Source: Cryptomeria japonica
Lineage: Eukaryota > Streptophyta > Pinopsida > Cupressales > Cupressaceae
Reading direction: 5' to 3'
NCBI RefSeq assembly: GCF_030272615.1
Contig: NC_081410.1
Location: forward strand, 567,257,152 to 567,321,151
DNA length: 64,000 nucleotides
Shown here: positions 23,478 to 34,782 of the stretch, one piece after another
Layout of the letters: every line of letters starts with the position of its first letter
Numbering within the stretch: position 1 is the first letter of the stretch
Translations under genes and position numbers: made by a program
Notes under the pieces: generated by a model
The model's database searches: none
Seen by the model: the letters and a program-made list of their open reading frames with translations, nothing else
Told to the model about the DNA's origin: nothing

Positions 23478-24975
23478 CTATATTCCTTTCTTCAACAAGG
23501 TGCCATGTTTAGCATGATCATAGACCACTAGGTGTAGATGAAGCATGAACAACAGTACCATGATATGATGAACTGTTTCTTGGAAGAAATGAACAAATTC
23601 GCTTGCCACCTCTAATGGGTCATATGTATTGTTGCACCAAAGTAGATCAATGAACCAAGACTGCGCCTTCTTAGTTGCCAATGCATCTTTGGTCTCACTC
23701 TCAATTGTATCTTCATGTTAGGGAATAAGTTTAGCCTTTGATGTCTTGTTGACTTCCAACCAAGCTAGATCTCTTATAGGACATCCCCTTGATGGGACAA
23801 AATCAGAACTCTTCCTGCCTATTGTACCTTTATCAATTGATTTCTCAACCACAACCTCATGCTGAGTGGAATGATTTTCCTCATGTAATTCAAGTGAAAA
23901 CATGGTTGCATAACTTGCTTCATCATGTTGTTCACAAACTTTAGCTTTGGGAGAATTTCCATCAATACTTAAACAAAACACCTCTATTATGGTTGTGAAA
24001 AGGTCTTCATAAATTTCCTTGGTATTTCTCTCATACATAATATGTTCAAGTTCATGACCTTGAAACATAGATGCATTCTTCTCATTTTGTTAGACTTGAA
24101 AGGTACCTTCATCCATGTCCATCTTTTCACATTTCAAGACATGATTGTCCTCCTTTACCAACACCTTGGCAAAATGGCTTTCATAACCCAAGGATTTATT
24201 CCCCATGGTATCTTTCTCAACATCTCCTTGATAACGCACTAACCAAATATGAGAGATGCCATCTATGTCTTCTTCCTCCTCTTGAAATAGATTATCAAGA
24301 TCACTTTGTTCAAATTTAGAGTTCCCTACTACTATGTTTGTTGGTGGTGCCTCAAGTACAAGTTGTTCTAGTGGTGGAGGAAGCTTGTTATGATTCCCTT
24401 CAACATAATCATAGATAGTATTTGGATAAGTCCTTGGGATATCTTTGTAAGGGGAAGAAAATACACCTTGAGATATTTTCTTTTCGAGAGAAAGCACCTC
24501 ATTAGCCAACCTTTGCACCATGGGATTTGTTCTCTTGGTAGACAATGATTCCAAAAGATAATTTTCTTTGGACCCATTTGGCTCTATCTTTATCTCACCC
24601 ACAAGGATAAGATCATCTTCAACCTCAACTACTAGGGCTTTTGCAACTACAAGGTCTCTTGGAACTATCCTTCTCAACAAGAAACTCACCTCGGGCAACT
24701 AAGCGTTGATGAAGAAACACTTCAAATTTTCAGCAATGGGTTGAGCCACCATTGGAATTCTATTAGAAAACTTGTTAAATTTAGCCACAAACTCCTACAT
24801 GGGTTCCTATGGTTCTTTTTTCATTTGATTCAACTATGCTAACAATGTATGAGAATCTTTTGTAGCCTTGAACCTCTCTTCAAACTTGTTTCTGTATTTT
24901 CCAATTGGTGATGGTTTGTGGTGCAAGATGGTAAAACCAGTCAGCAGCAGCACCTTGGTATGTCTCTATTGGTTA
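23478..24975 (-). pseudogene. Gypsy gag fragment, broken
   Basis: Read right to left, it starts inside a retrotransposon gag domain at IETYQGAAADWFYHLAPQ (about 24965-24910). It continues through NWKIY, the FEERFKATKD-like stretch and FVAKFNKFSNRIP (near 24770), and then PEVSFLLRR. This is the pattern of the gypsy Gag capsid domain. After it comes a charged 202-codon frame (24090-24698) with a glutamate run (QEEEEDIDG). Further blocks lie at 23718-24068 and 23478-23681. At least three stops break the frame. The N-terminal end is missing at 24975. No CCHC knuckle or protease is seen before repeat R. Confidence 0.7.
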
Positions 24976-25800
24976 ATAGATTTGTCTTTTACACATTTTG
25001 ATTCTTTGACTTCTGCATGCCCATAACAAAGACAAAAATACACCAACACTTGGATAACTTCTTAAACAGTTAACCTCTATATACGGGTAGAGATCCCCAA
25101 GAATGATTTTCAATCAGCTTAAATTACAACAATTCTCATGCACACTTTTTACCAAAAAATATTAAAGGCATTTAAGCATTCATATGTCAACACAAAATGA
25201 ACACTACAATATTTTAAAGTACAGATTTCTTCTTAAAGCTCACAGGCTTTCATTTTTCTAATCAGAAAGATAGACAATTTCAAAAAGTTTTCTTTTCACA
25301 CATTCATATACACTGTATTTGAAAGATCACAAGTTCCACAATTGAATTGAATCCTCACAGAGACTCACATTACAATTCATAAACACACATATTTATAAAA
25401 TGAAAAATGATGCAACTTTATTCGCAGACAAAATTGCCTTTCTTTTTCAGAGTACATAATATTGCTAAAAAGGAAGGTAAAGCTAATGTATTCTATCTTA
25501 ACCAAAAATTCTCCGACCTTTGACAAGGCTTGCAATTAAGTATATATAGTCATCACGCTATGATAGTTTGTTACATTTGAACCAGAGTAAAAGATTAACT
25601 CTTCACGAGAGTTAAAGAAGTTTATCTTAAAAACTGAAAAAACAACAACCGAACATGGAAAGCGGCACAAGGCGCGAGTAACAGTGATATAATCAAGCTC
25701 CTGTTGATGACGTGGCCTCCACCTGTTTGTCCTACGATGAAGGGGTGCTTCGAATGATTCACCACTCCAAGTGAGCTGAGGAGAAGTTAAGAATAAGCCA
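24976..25800. other. Unassigned segment between gag fragment and long ORF
   Basis: AT-rich, with no coding signal. TATA-like words occur (AAGTATATATAG near 25540; ATATTTATAAAATG near 25390). It may be an inserted LTR piece or leader sequence; neither edge shows a clear terminal motif. Confidence 0.4.
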
Positions 25801-25849
25801 ATAGTGTGGAAGACCGATATGAAGAATTCGTTGCTTCCACACTTCTTTC

Positions 25850-26555
25850 TTTTTTCTTACCTACACGACCTTACCCTTCTACGTCTCAAGATGATCGAAA
25901 CAAACCACTAACATGGATTCAATTCTTGCAATCTTTGAGAAATCCTCTATTGTCAAGGATTTTGCTTCTTGGATTTGTTGTACTCGATCTTTGAAAGCTT
26001 CGATCATATCAAATGAGTCCTCAAGCATCTGCTTATTCTCTTTTAGGAGTTGAAGATCTATGTATTTCATGTCTTTCTGCACAGTATTACTCATTTCTTT
26101 TAACTCGTTTAGAAGCTTAATGGATTCCTCATGTCCCTACTCAATAATTGAATTTCTCCACTCAATATTCTCTTTGCACACGGAAAAGTACATTATCATC
26201 AAGACCATGAACCGGCTTTTCTGCTAAGAAATTCATTACTCTATACCTTTGTGTATCCCTCATTTTCTTCAATACAACCACCCACTTGCTTTTCTCCTTT
26301 TCCCAAGCAACTATTTATGTTTCCAATTCTTTACTTACAAGCTCTGCATTTTCAAACACCTTGACCAGATTGGAAATGTAGCTAGTTCCTTGCTGGGCAA
26401 TTGATTCTAGCCATTCGCTGGAAACATTTGCAACCATTTGGCTTCTTTGAACTTGATCAAGTAGTCTCTGGTTCATTGGGGATCTTGGGTCAAACAACAA
26501 GGGAACTTGAGAAAGTGGTTGAGGGTTAGGATCTTGTATAGAATTGATATATTGG
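25850..26555 (-). pseudogene. Unrecognised long ORF, C-terminal part
   Basis: This continues the frame of 31398-33724 across the insertion of element Z: the codons before and after the ATTGG target site join in one frame (KMVQYINSIQDPNPQ). Readable blocks are LLFDPRSPMNQRLLDQVQRSQM and VSSEWLESIAQQGTSY (26315-26500), then KEKSKWVVVLKKMRDTQRYRVMNF (about 26300-26230), and DLQLLKENKQMLEDSFDMIEAFKDR (25879-26094). The last looks like a coiled coil. Several stops interrupt. No domain is recognised. The position, followed on the same strand by gag, resembles the extra ORF1 that precedes gag in Ogre-type gypsy elements (inference). Confidence 0.5.
26551..26555. other. Target site duplication ATTGG of element Z (left)
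   Basis: ATTGG directly precedes TGTTAGGG here and directly follows CATATCAACA at 31398-31402, a perfect 5-bp duplication. Confidence 0.95.
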
Positions 26556-26917
26556 TGTTAGGGTTTCTAGCAAATCCGAAGCAAATATGAACTAACAATT
26601 ATATGCAGATTTAAATACCAAAAGATAAAGAAATAAAATAGGACACAGATAACAAAGAGATTTAACGTGGTTCACCCATAATGCGTTACGTCCACCATAC
26701 ATAGTCGTCCAATCTTTCTTATTATCTAGCAAAAATAATACATCAACCTTACAATGCCTTAAGTATCCGAGCCGCTTATAACATGCATTTTTAGGGCAAC
26801 AAATAAAGTTGGCCTTTTTAGGGTTTTATTACAATGTCGATTTCATCAACAACAAAAAATGGTGAGAATATGTGTTGAGTGTACAGTACTTTGCTAATCA
26901 GTCACCACATATCAACA
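26556..26917 (-). repeat. Element Z 3' LTR
   Basis: In plus orientation TGTTAGGGTTTC...CATATCAACA. On its right, 26918-26930 is the purine tract (minus strand CCAAGTGGGAGAT). Confidence 0.95.
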
Positions 26918-27098
26918 ATCTCCCACTTGGAGACTGATCAGGCTCTACACCAAACAATCTCCCACTTGGAGACTGATACTAGATGACACCACTATACTTG
27001 CAACATCCACTGGATAAAACACTGGGTCTCGACTGGTATAAATTCCACAATTATCAATCAAGAAGACCAATAGAAACTGATGAAGAAATCATCTTCTC

Positions 27099-28637
27099 CT
27101 ATGGAACTGTCTTCGTGAACATATCGGTAGGATTCTCACTTGTGTGAATCTTCTCAAGTCGTAACTGACCCTCCTCCAAAACAATCTGGATGAAGTGGTA
27201 CCTGAGCTGAATGTGCTTTGTCCTTGAATGAAAAGCAGAGTTCTTTGCAAGATGAATGGCACTCTGGCTATCACTATACAATGGGTGATCCTCCTTTGTC
27301 TGACCCAATTCCTCCAGAAAATATTGTAACCAAATCATCTCCTTGTTGGCTTCTGTAGTAGCAACATACTCAGCTTCAGTGGTTGAAAGTGCAACAACCT
27401 TTTGCAGCCTAGAAATCCAACTGACTGCAGTTCCCCCTATAGTAAAAACATACCCTGTAGTACTCCTACATGAATCAATATTGCCTGCCAGATCAGAGTC
27501 AACAAATCCCCTCTGAGCAGCATTAGATCCTTTGAAACATAATGCCTTCATAGTGGTTCCTTTCAAATATTGAAGAATCCATTTCACAGCATTCCAATGT
27601 TCCATACCTGGATTACTCATAAACCTGCTCACAACTCCCACTGCATGTGCAATATCTGGCCTTGTGGAAACCATTGCATACATCAGACTGCCAACAGTTG
27701 ATGAATACGGGATGTTAGACATTTTCTTTACCTCTTCCTGTTCCTTTGGGCACATCTCCTTAGTCAATTTGAAATGACTAGTCAAAGGTGTACTAACTAC
27801 TTTTGCATCCTGCATGTTAAATCTTTTCAACACCTTCTTTATATACTCGCTTTGGGACAAATTCAAGGTTCTATTTTTCTTGTCCCGTGTAATCCTCATA
27901 CCAAGAATTTGCTTAGCTACACCCAAATCCTTCATAGCAAATGACCTGGCTAATTTCTATTTAAGATCATTTATGTGTTGCATGTTGGACCCAGCAACAA
28001 GCATGTCATCAACATAAAGCAATAGGATAATATAACTGTCATTATCCAATCTCTTAAAATATACACAATGATCAGAATGACATCTATGATAACCGTGTTC
28101 AGCCATGAAACTATCAAATTTTAAATACCATTGTCGGGGTACTTGCTTTAGGCCATACAAACTTTTCTTCAACCTGCACACCGAGTTCTCCTTACCTTTG
28201 ACCTCATATCCCTATGTTTGCAACATGTAAATTTCCTCCTCCAAATCTCCATGGAGAAAAGATGTTTTGACATCTAATTGTTCAAGATGTAAATCATCTG
28301 CAGCCACAAGACTAAGTATAGTTCTAATTGAAGTCATTTTTACAACTAGAGAAAATATTTCATCATAATCTATACCCTTTTTTTGTGCAAAACCTTTTAC
28401 CACAAGTCTAGCCTTATATCTTTTCTGGCCTCCTTTCTCCTCCTTCAGCCAATAAACCCATTTGTTAGGCAAGGCTCTTTTTTCTGCAGGTAAAGGGACT
28501 AAGTCCCAAGTCTTATTTTTCATCAAGGAGTCAATCTCCTCTTTCATGCCTAGCTCCCACTGTTGTTTGGCATCCACCTGCATTTCTTCTTCATATTCTT
28601 CTGGTTCACCAGAATCAGTTAATAAAATAGAATACAA
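27099..28637 (-). pseudogene. Element Z reverse transcriptase and RNase H
   Basis: The frame at 28212-28637 has the reverse transcriptase start (KTWDLVPLPAEKRALPNKWV, RYKARLVVKGFAQKKGIDYDEIF, LEQLDVKTSFLHGDLEEEIYM). A TAG follows at about 28211. The frame at 27957-28181 has SLYGLKQVPRQWYLKFD and the catalytic LLYVDDMLVAG. One more stop precedes the 278-codon block at 27099-27935, which ends the reverse transcriptase and holds RNase H: GFVDSDLAGNIDSCRSTTGYVF, ALSTTEAEYVA and SDSQSAIHLAKNSAFHSRTKHI. RNase H acidic residues are present. Only two nonsense codons separate the three blocks. Confidence 0.92.
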
Positions 28638-28937
28638 AGAAGGAGAAAATATTTCAGGGGGTCTACTTGACCTCGTAGAACATCTAACACTTGCAGGAGT
28701 TTGTGGGACAATCTCTTATTGTTGAGCATCAGGTACCTATGGCATTTCATTTTCAGGAATCTCATCCAACACCACATATTCTTGTTTGTCCTGTTCATTC
28801 TTCTTTTCCTGCATCTGTTCTTTATACATAACCTTCTCATTGAATATAACATCTCTACTTCTAATTATTTTCTTATTTTCAAAATCCCATAACTGATAGC
28901 CATATTCATCTATCCCATATCCAATGAAGGTACATTT

Positions 28938-30122
28938 CTAAGATTTAGCATCAAGCTTGGTTCTGTTTTCTTTATCAACATGGACAAAAGTTTCACAACC
29001 AAAATTTTTCAGAAAAGAATAATTTACCTTTTTACCAATCCATGCCTCCTCTGGAATACCACCATCCAAAGGGGTTGAAGGTCCTCTATAGACAGCAGTA
29101 TGTACAGCATCTGCCCAACAATGTAAGGGCAATCCAGCATGCAATCTCATGCTCCTCGCACGTTCCATGATAGTCCTATTCATTCTCTCTGACACACTAT
29201 TTTCCTGTGGAGTTCCTGGAACTATCTTCTGCCTTCGAATCCCATTTAAGGAGCAGTAATCTTGAAATGCTTTGCTGCAATACTCACCTCCATTATCCGA
29301 TCTGAGACACTTCAACTTTTTTTCTGTCTCATTTTCAACCAAAGCTTTCCATTTCTTAAAAGTTTCAAAAACATCTGATTTTTGTTTTAGGAAATATACC
29401 CATGTTTTTCTGGTTGAGTCATCAATAAAAATAACATAATAACAAGAGCCACCAAGAGATGATACCTGAGCCGGTCCCAATACATCTGAATGTACAAGCT
29501 CTAACTTTTCACTCTTCTTCTCTTTCCCAACCTTGAGAAATCTGACTCTTTTCTGTTTACCATAAACACAGTTTTCACAGAACTCTAAATCAATCTTCTT
29601 TAGTCCTGGCAATAGATTTTTGGAGTGAAGGGTCTTCATCCCTTTCTCACTCATGTGCCCAAGCCTATGGTGCCACATTATCGAATATGTTCTTGCAACA
29701 TCTATTGTTGTTGTCCCTACAGTAACTTTATCTGTAGCAGCTAGGGTAGAGTAAGTGTTACCAGTACACAAATATAATGTGCTTACCTTTGCACCTTTAG
29801 CTACTACTAATGATCCTTTAGTGAGCTTCCACATACTATCTAAGAAGCTAACTATGCAACCTTCACTACCTAGTTGCCCTACAGAAATTAAATTTCTTCT
29901 TAAGTTAGGAACATGTCTTATTACCTCCTACAGAAACTGGTCATTTCCATTTTGCAACTTGATCTTTATCTTTCTTTTTCCAACAATTTGACAGGGCTCA
30001 TCATCACCCATATATACTTGTCCAAAATCACCTTGAACATAATCTAGAAAAAAAATTCTATGGGGTGTAGCATGAAATGAAGCCCCAGAATCTATTACCC
30101 AGGAATCATTAACATTATCCAA
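28938..30122 (-). pseudogene. Element Z protease and integrase
   Basis: The protease begins in the block at 29928-30122 with DSWVIDSGASFHATPH; the catalytic DSG is intact. Integrase fills 28938-29834: the zinc finger HHRLGHMSEKGM...CENCVYGKQ, then LELVHSDVLGPA, FIDDSTRKTWVYF, KCLRSDNGGEYCS and TPQENSVSERMNRT, giving D, D and E. It ends with KNFGCETFVHVDKENRTKLDAKS and a stop at 28937, after which the linker KCTFIGYGIDEYGYQLWD is still readable. The two blocks are separated by a stop near 29925. Otherwise well preserved. Confidence 0.92.
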
Positions 30123-30219
30123 ACATAAGATTAAAGCATCTTGTAAAGTATTACTTGCAATATTAGCTTCCTTACTGTCATTTTCATTTTTGTCTCCTTC
30201 TTTGTTTTTCCGAGACCAA

Positions 30220-30908
30220 CATTCTTTCTTTAGATAACCAGGCTTTCCGCAGTACTAGCAATCTTTCTTTCCTCTAGATTGAGAGCGTCCTTTCTTTACC
30301 TTCCCTCATGACTTCTCATTCCAAGGGCCTTTTCCTCTTTCCTTTGATCTTCCTCTATTCTCCACATTCAAAACACTACTTGATGATGTTGGAGTCTCAC
30401 CCATGCTTTTCCTTCACATTTCCTCGCTTAGGATGACACCAACAATATCATCAAATACCAAAGTATTTTTACCAGAGACAGAGTTACTTACAGCCATAAC
30501 CAAGCTATTCCAACTTTCTGGCAAAGAACATAAAATCAAGAGAGCCCTAACCTCTTCTACAAAAGTAATTTTTGCCAAAGACAATTGACTGGTAATTGTA
30601 TTAAATTCATTTAAGTGCTCTACTACAGATCCTCCCTCACTCATTTTTAAATTAAACAAACGCTTCATAAGAAATACCTTATTCAAAGCCAAGGGTTTCT
30701 CATACAACTTAGCCAATGTCGCCATCAAATCTACACTCATTTTTGCTTCTGTGATATTGAATGCTATAGATGGTGCAAGGCACAATCTAATGGATCCCAG
30801 TGCCTTTCTATCTAAAATGTCCCACTCTTCATCTGACATTGTGGTCGCTTTCTTTGTCTTTCCTTCCAACGGCCGCCACAAATCCTTTTGATATAGGTAA
30901 TCCTCCAT
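30220..30908 (-). pseudogene. Element Z gag
   Basis: The 164-codon block 30414-30908 starts MEDYLYQKDLWRPLEG and carries the copia gag helices (IRLCLAPSIAFNITEAKM, LYEKPLALNKVFLMKRLFNLKM, EHLNEFNTITSQL, ILCSLPESWNSLVMAVSNS). The zinc knuckle further on (about 30230-30260) is degenerate: a TAG lies between its first two cysteines, and the histidine is tyrosine (CGKPGYLKKEC). Gag therefore cannot bind RNA normally. Confidence 0.9.
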
Positions 30909-31016
30909 CTAAATTTTCCATAACTGATAATTCTAGTCGTTAAACGTTTTGACCTTGAATTTGGAATCCTCCATTTCTCCCACTCAAATCTGAAAGTCCT
31001 ACCAATTTACAGAAAA

Positions 31017-31032
31017 CCTCGCTCTGATACCA
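31017..31032 (-). other. Primer binding site of element Z
   Basis: On the minus strand TGGTATCAGAGCGAGG lies two bases after the 5' LTR end. It is complementary to the initiator methionine tRNA 3' end. Confidence 0.95.
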
Positions 31033-31034
31033 AT

Positions 31035-31397
31035 TGTTAGGGTTTCTAACAGATCCGAAGAAAATATGAACTAATAATTATAAGCAGATTTAAATACCAA
31101 AAGATAAAGAAATAAAACAGGACATAGATAACATAGAGATTTAACGTGGTTCATCCAAAATGGGTTACGTCCACCATACACAGTCATCCAATCTTTCTTA
31201 TTATCCAGCAAAAACAATACATCAACCTTACAATGCCTTAAACATCCTAGTCGCTTATAACATGCGTTTTTAGGGCAACAAACAAAAGTCAACCTTTTTA
31301 GGGTTTTATTACAATGTCGGTTTTCATCAACAAAAAAAACGGCGAGAATACGTGCTGAGTGTATAGTACTTTGCTGATTAGTTGCCACATATCAACA
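31035..31397 (-). repeat. Element Z 5' LTR
   Basis: TGTTAGGGTTTC...CATATCAACA in plus orientation, the pair of 26556-26917. Followed by target duplication ATTGG at 31398-31402. Confidence 0.95.
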
Positions 31398-33724
31398 ATT
31401 GGACCATTTTCATGATGATCTACTTCATTTCATTTTTATCTTTCTCATCTTTCCATATCCTGATGAGAATTCGTTTAGTGGAGCTCTCCAAGTGCTTAGC
31501 ATCCGCAACTCGAGAGGTCACCCCTAGGTCAATATTTTCAATGACAAAGGTCCTTCTCAGTGATATTCTCTATAGCTTTTTCAATTGGGGTCTAGCCACC
31601 TCTACAATCTAATGTTTAGTTTGGTCATCCACATCAATCATCGCTTCAGTCTTAAGCCTTTTGGACTTTGATGTTCTTCCTAGACATTTGCTGATCATGT
31701 CCTCCATTGGGATTGAGATGGGAATTATACTCCTTTTCTTGGTGAGCGAGGCACTTAACCATTTAGGAATAGTAGATGTTTCCCTTGATGGTGGTGATTT
31801 TTGGTTAGTAGTGACGATAGCCATGGTATTCATAGAATCCTCAGGTTCTTGGATTTATTTTCCTTTATCAGTTGCACCTGTAATAAGTTTTTCCTACATC
31901 TGAGCATCCATTTCTCCTTGAGTTTCTTCCTCAGAATCCAAGTCTACTACAAGTGAAATTTCAAGGAGTTTCTGACTGCTTTTCCTACTAGGTGATCTGG
32001 TGACACGAGCATAGGTGAAACCCAGAGAAGATTCTCCTAAATTTACAATTTTGGTTTTCTCTATTCCCTGTTTCTCATTACCTGCAATATCAATAACAAT
32101 GTCAAAAGGATAAAGAGATGCTTGAGAAGTTGCATGAGTTAGACCAATTTTTCTACTCTTAGGTGCGGATAGGGGTTGTCCAAAACAGTGATCTTTCAGC
32201 CATCTTTCTGGTTCATCTTATCACATTGAAGGTTATAGCCTAAATGTTATCATCCCCTTTCCTATCCCAATCAACCTCTGGAATAGGCTACCCCTGTACC
32301 CTCTCATCGAACTCAAGATCAACAACTTCCTCACCTTCATCTTCTTGCACATCAGAAACATTCATGGACAAACCCATGGTCACAATTTGTTGCATCGTGA
32401 ACCTCGACCACAATCTTCTTCTAACTTCAAATTCATCACCATTATTTTCCCAATAATATTCTAACTGAGGTTCATGACAAAAGCCATCATCAACATTTAA
32501 GTTCTCTACAGCAAACCTTTGACTGTCAAATTTATATCTAGCAACATATAACTATAGATTGAACTTCTTGAATTCAAGTTCAAGGTTCAATGCATCTGAA
32601 ATTGATCTACAACTATAGTATCCAAGCTCTACTGGAAAGACCACCCCAGACTTTCCTCCACTTCTCTTATCAATATAAGCTATTTGTTGACTGACTTTAA
32701 TTAAAATATAGCTATCCAAAGCATATCTAGGTAACCTAAAAGGTTCACCCTAAAAACCATTAACTCTAATATATCTAAACTGAGCAAATTGGATAAAGAA
32801 ACTACCATAAATTCCATTGCTTATGTCGACAATCTCTTGTTTGTATTACCCTGCAACTTATGAACTGATCTTCCTGTGAAAATTCCATTCCATCTCATGA
32901 AGTTTTCTGCATATCTTTGCTCCTATAGATGAGGATAGTATTCATATACTCTTATTCCATCAATCCAGGGTTCGTGATGTAAGCCATTCCAATCTCAGGT
33001 ACAAGCAAGCATATAAAAAATTAGGAAGACATATAGAAACCACTCGTTCCCACAAATTTATTTAAACTCTCATGCAATCTCTCTGCAACAACCTATCCCC
33101 AATCCAGGTAGGCGCTTTCATTCAACATGACTTGGATGTAGAAATACATCCAGTCTTCCCAGTAAAGGCATGGCCATTTCCTTTCAATCTATTCAATAGA
33201 ACAACAATGTCACGTACCTTTGTTATGAAGTGCTCTCTAGTAAGTGGCCTTGGTAATCTGGAACCTCCCTTTTGAATCTTCAATAACCAATTCCTATCAA
33301 TCACACTTTTATAAGTGCTCTTCTTCTCAGAAAAGGAGTATGAAGTGCCAATAGTCTAGTCTTCATATGGCTCCTTATGAGGTATGCCCATAGCTGCCAT
33401 TACAGTCTCCCTATCTATCTTCAACTGCACTTCACTATGAATGTCCCTGATACACCTATGCTCCACATCGTACTAGTTCATACATTCCAAAACTAGCTCC
33501 AGACATGGTGCAGCGACAGGAAATGCAGCAGCCTCAACCAAACCACTCCGCACAATCTTCTCCATCATAGAATTTTGGGTTGGATTCTTAACTCTCAAGA
33601 AATCAGAGAGGTTTGCCTGTGCTAATGAAGTATCCCCCATTTCTGGAAGCAAACTAACTAAGCAAGAAGTGCGGCCCAATTTTGGCAGAGTTGACTGCAT
33701 AATGGCCCCTCTCATTTTAATCAA
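31398..33724 (-). pseudogene. Unrecognised long ORF, N-terminal part (element cargo or ORF1)
   Basis: I do not recognise the protein. A plausible start is MIKMRGAIMQSTLPKLGRT at 33724. The frame runs through SEVQLKIDRETVMAAMGIPHKEPYED (near 33430-33350), KSVIDRNWLLKIQKGGSRLPRPLTREHF (33304-33220) and RDIVVLLNRLKGNGHAF. Later come GEPFRLPRYALDSYILIKVSQQIAYIDKRSGGKSG (about 32750-32640) and LNLELEFKKFNL. The C-terminal stretch is acidic (VSDVQEDEGEEVVDLEFDE). Many stops are CAG/TGG-type changes. It lies downstream of the gypsy integrase and upstream of gag on the same strand. Alternatives are an Ogre-like ORF1 or an extra ORF after integrase. Confidence 0.55.
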
Positions 33725-34611
33725 ACAATTTCAAGAATGAAATGAATTCTTCTACACAGCAAAGGGAATGAACAACAACTAGCTTCCAAAACAAGTAAAT
33801 ACAGCAGAAGAGAGAACAATTGAAACTAACCTGATCTCGATGGCAAATTCTTGGAAACCTTCTGAATGTAGATACAATACCTCCAATTTTTCTCGCTTGC
33901 ACGACTACTAAGAAGGTACTAGAAAAAGTGCTAGCTTTTGTAACAAAAATGGACAAAATCACACTCAAATCCTAGCTAGCTATACTAATGAAGTAAGCTT
34001 GTGCGAGTTGACACCTGATTTGATGTATAATCAGCATGCATTTAATTTTGGGTCATTCCATCACATAACACATGAATTACCATGCTTGCTTGCCATAATT
34101 AGAAACTAACATTTCAAACTTCTCGGAATATTCTCCTTTCTCACCGCCATTTTCCCTCCATGATGCACACACCTTTTTCTTAATGAAACCTCAAACTATG
34201 AATTTTGAACTTTGAACCTTGAACCAAGAATCGAAAGGTTCAAAGGTTCAAGTTCAATATTGAGAAATAACACAGAGTAGCACATAAACCAGTCTATGTG
34301 ACAAAACAAAGGACAATGAACGAGCAAAAAAACATAACCAACACATGATCAACTTTGAACCTTGAACCTTGAACCAAAAAGGGTTCAAAGGTTCAAGCTC
34401 AATACAAATTTCAAAAAAAGCACTCGCTTTTACCATAAAACAAATCCACGAAGAAAATTCTTTAAAGTGCGCTTTGAACTTTGAACTTTGAACTTAGAAA
34501 AGGTTCAATGACTCAGGTTCAAAGGGAAGAAATACATGACCGAAGGGAAAATAAACATCAAAGGGTGACCTTCAAATTGAAATTTTAATGAAAGCAACAG
34601 GGGGACTAACA
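33725..34611 (-). repeat. Possible gypsy LTR with three palindromes
   Basis: On the minus strand TGTTAGTCCCC begins at 34611, after CCTAGTCAGAGCCAA and about 170 bases past the integrase stop, where a 3' LTR would be expected. It holds three palindromic units built from AACCTTG/CAAGGTT words, at 34197-34263, 34345-34412 and 34465-34530. No partner LTR or target duplication was found, so the call is tentative. Confidence 0.4.
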
Positions 34612-34782
34612 TTGGCTCTGACTAGGGACTGGGATGGTAAGGGACCAAGACATGAACCTTAGGATCTCTAGTTTTGCAAATGAGCCTTAAATCAAAAGGA
34701 CCGAAACAAACACAAAAATAGAACCGAAACAACAAACCAAACACAACAAAACTTATGTACAAGACTTGCAGGGGACTCCTAC

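Larger units (their letters stand above)
26556..31397 (-). mobile_element. Complete copia element Z (Tork/Tnt1-like), minus strand
   Basis: A 4842-bp element with two LTRs of 362 and 363 bp, primer site, purine tract, gag, protease, integrase, reverse transcriptase and RNase H in copia order, and a perfect ATTGG target duplication. The LTRs differ at about one position in ten by eye, so it is an old insertion. The short LTRs and the WVIDSGASFHATPH-type protease suggest the Tork/Tnt1 branch. It lies inside the unrecognised long ORF. Stops in gag, integrase end and reverse transcriptase make it inactive. Confidence 0.93.

Noticed and set aside
33717-33968. 83-codon minus-strand frame before the long ORF as its true start
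   Set aside because: Cysteine/phenylalanine-rich chance composition, a stop before 33724, and it lies in the presumed LTR or leader.
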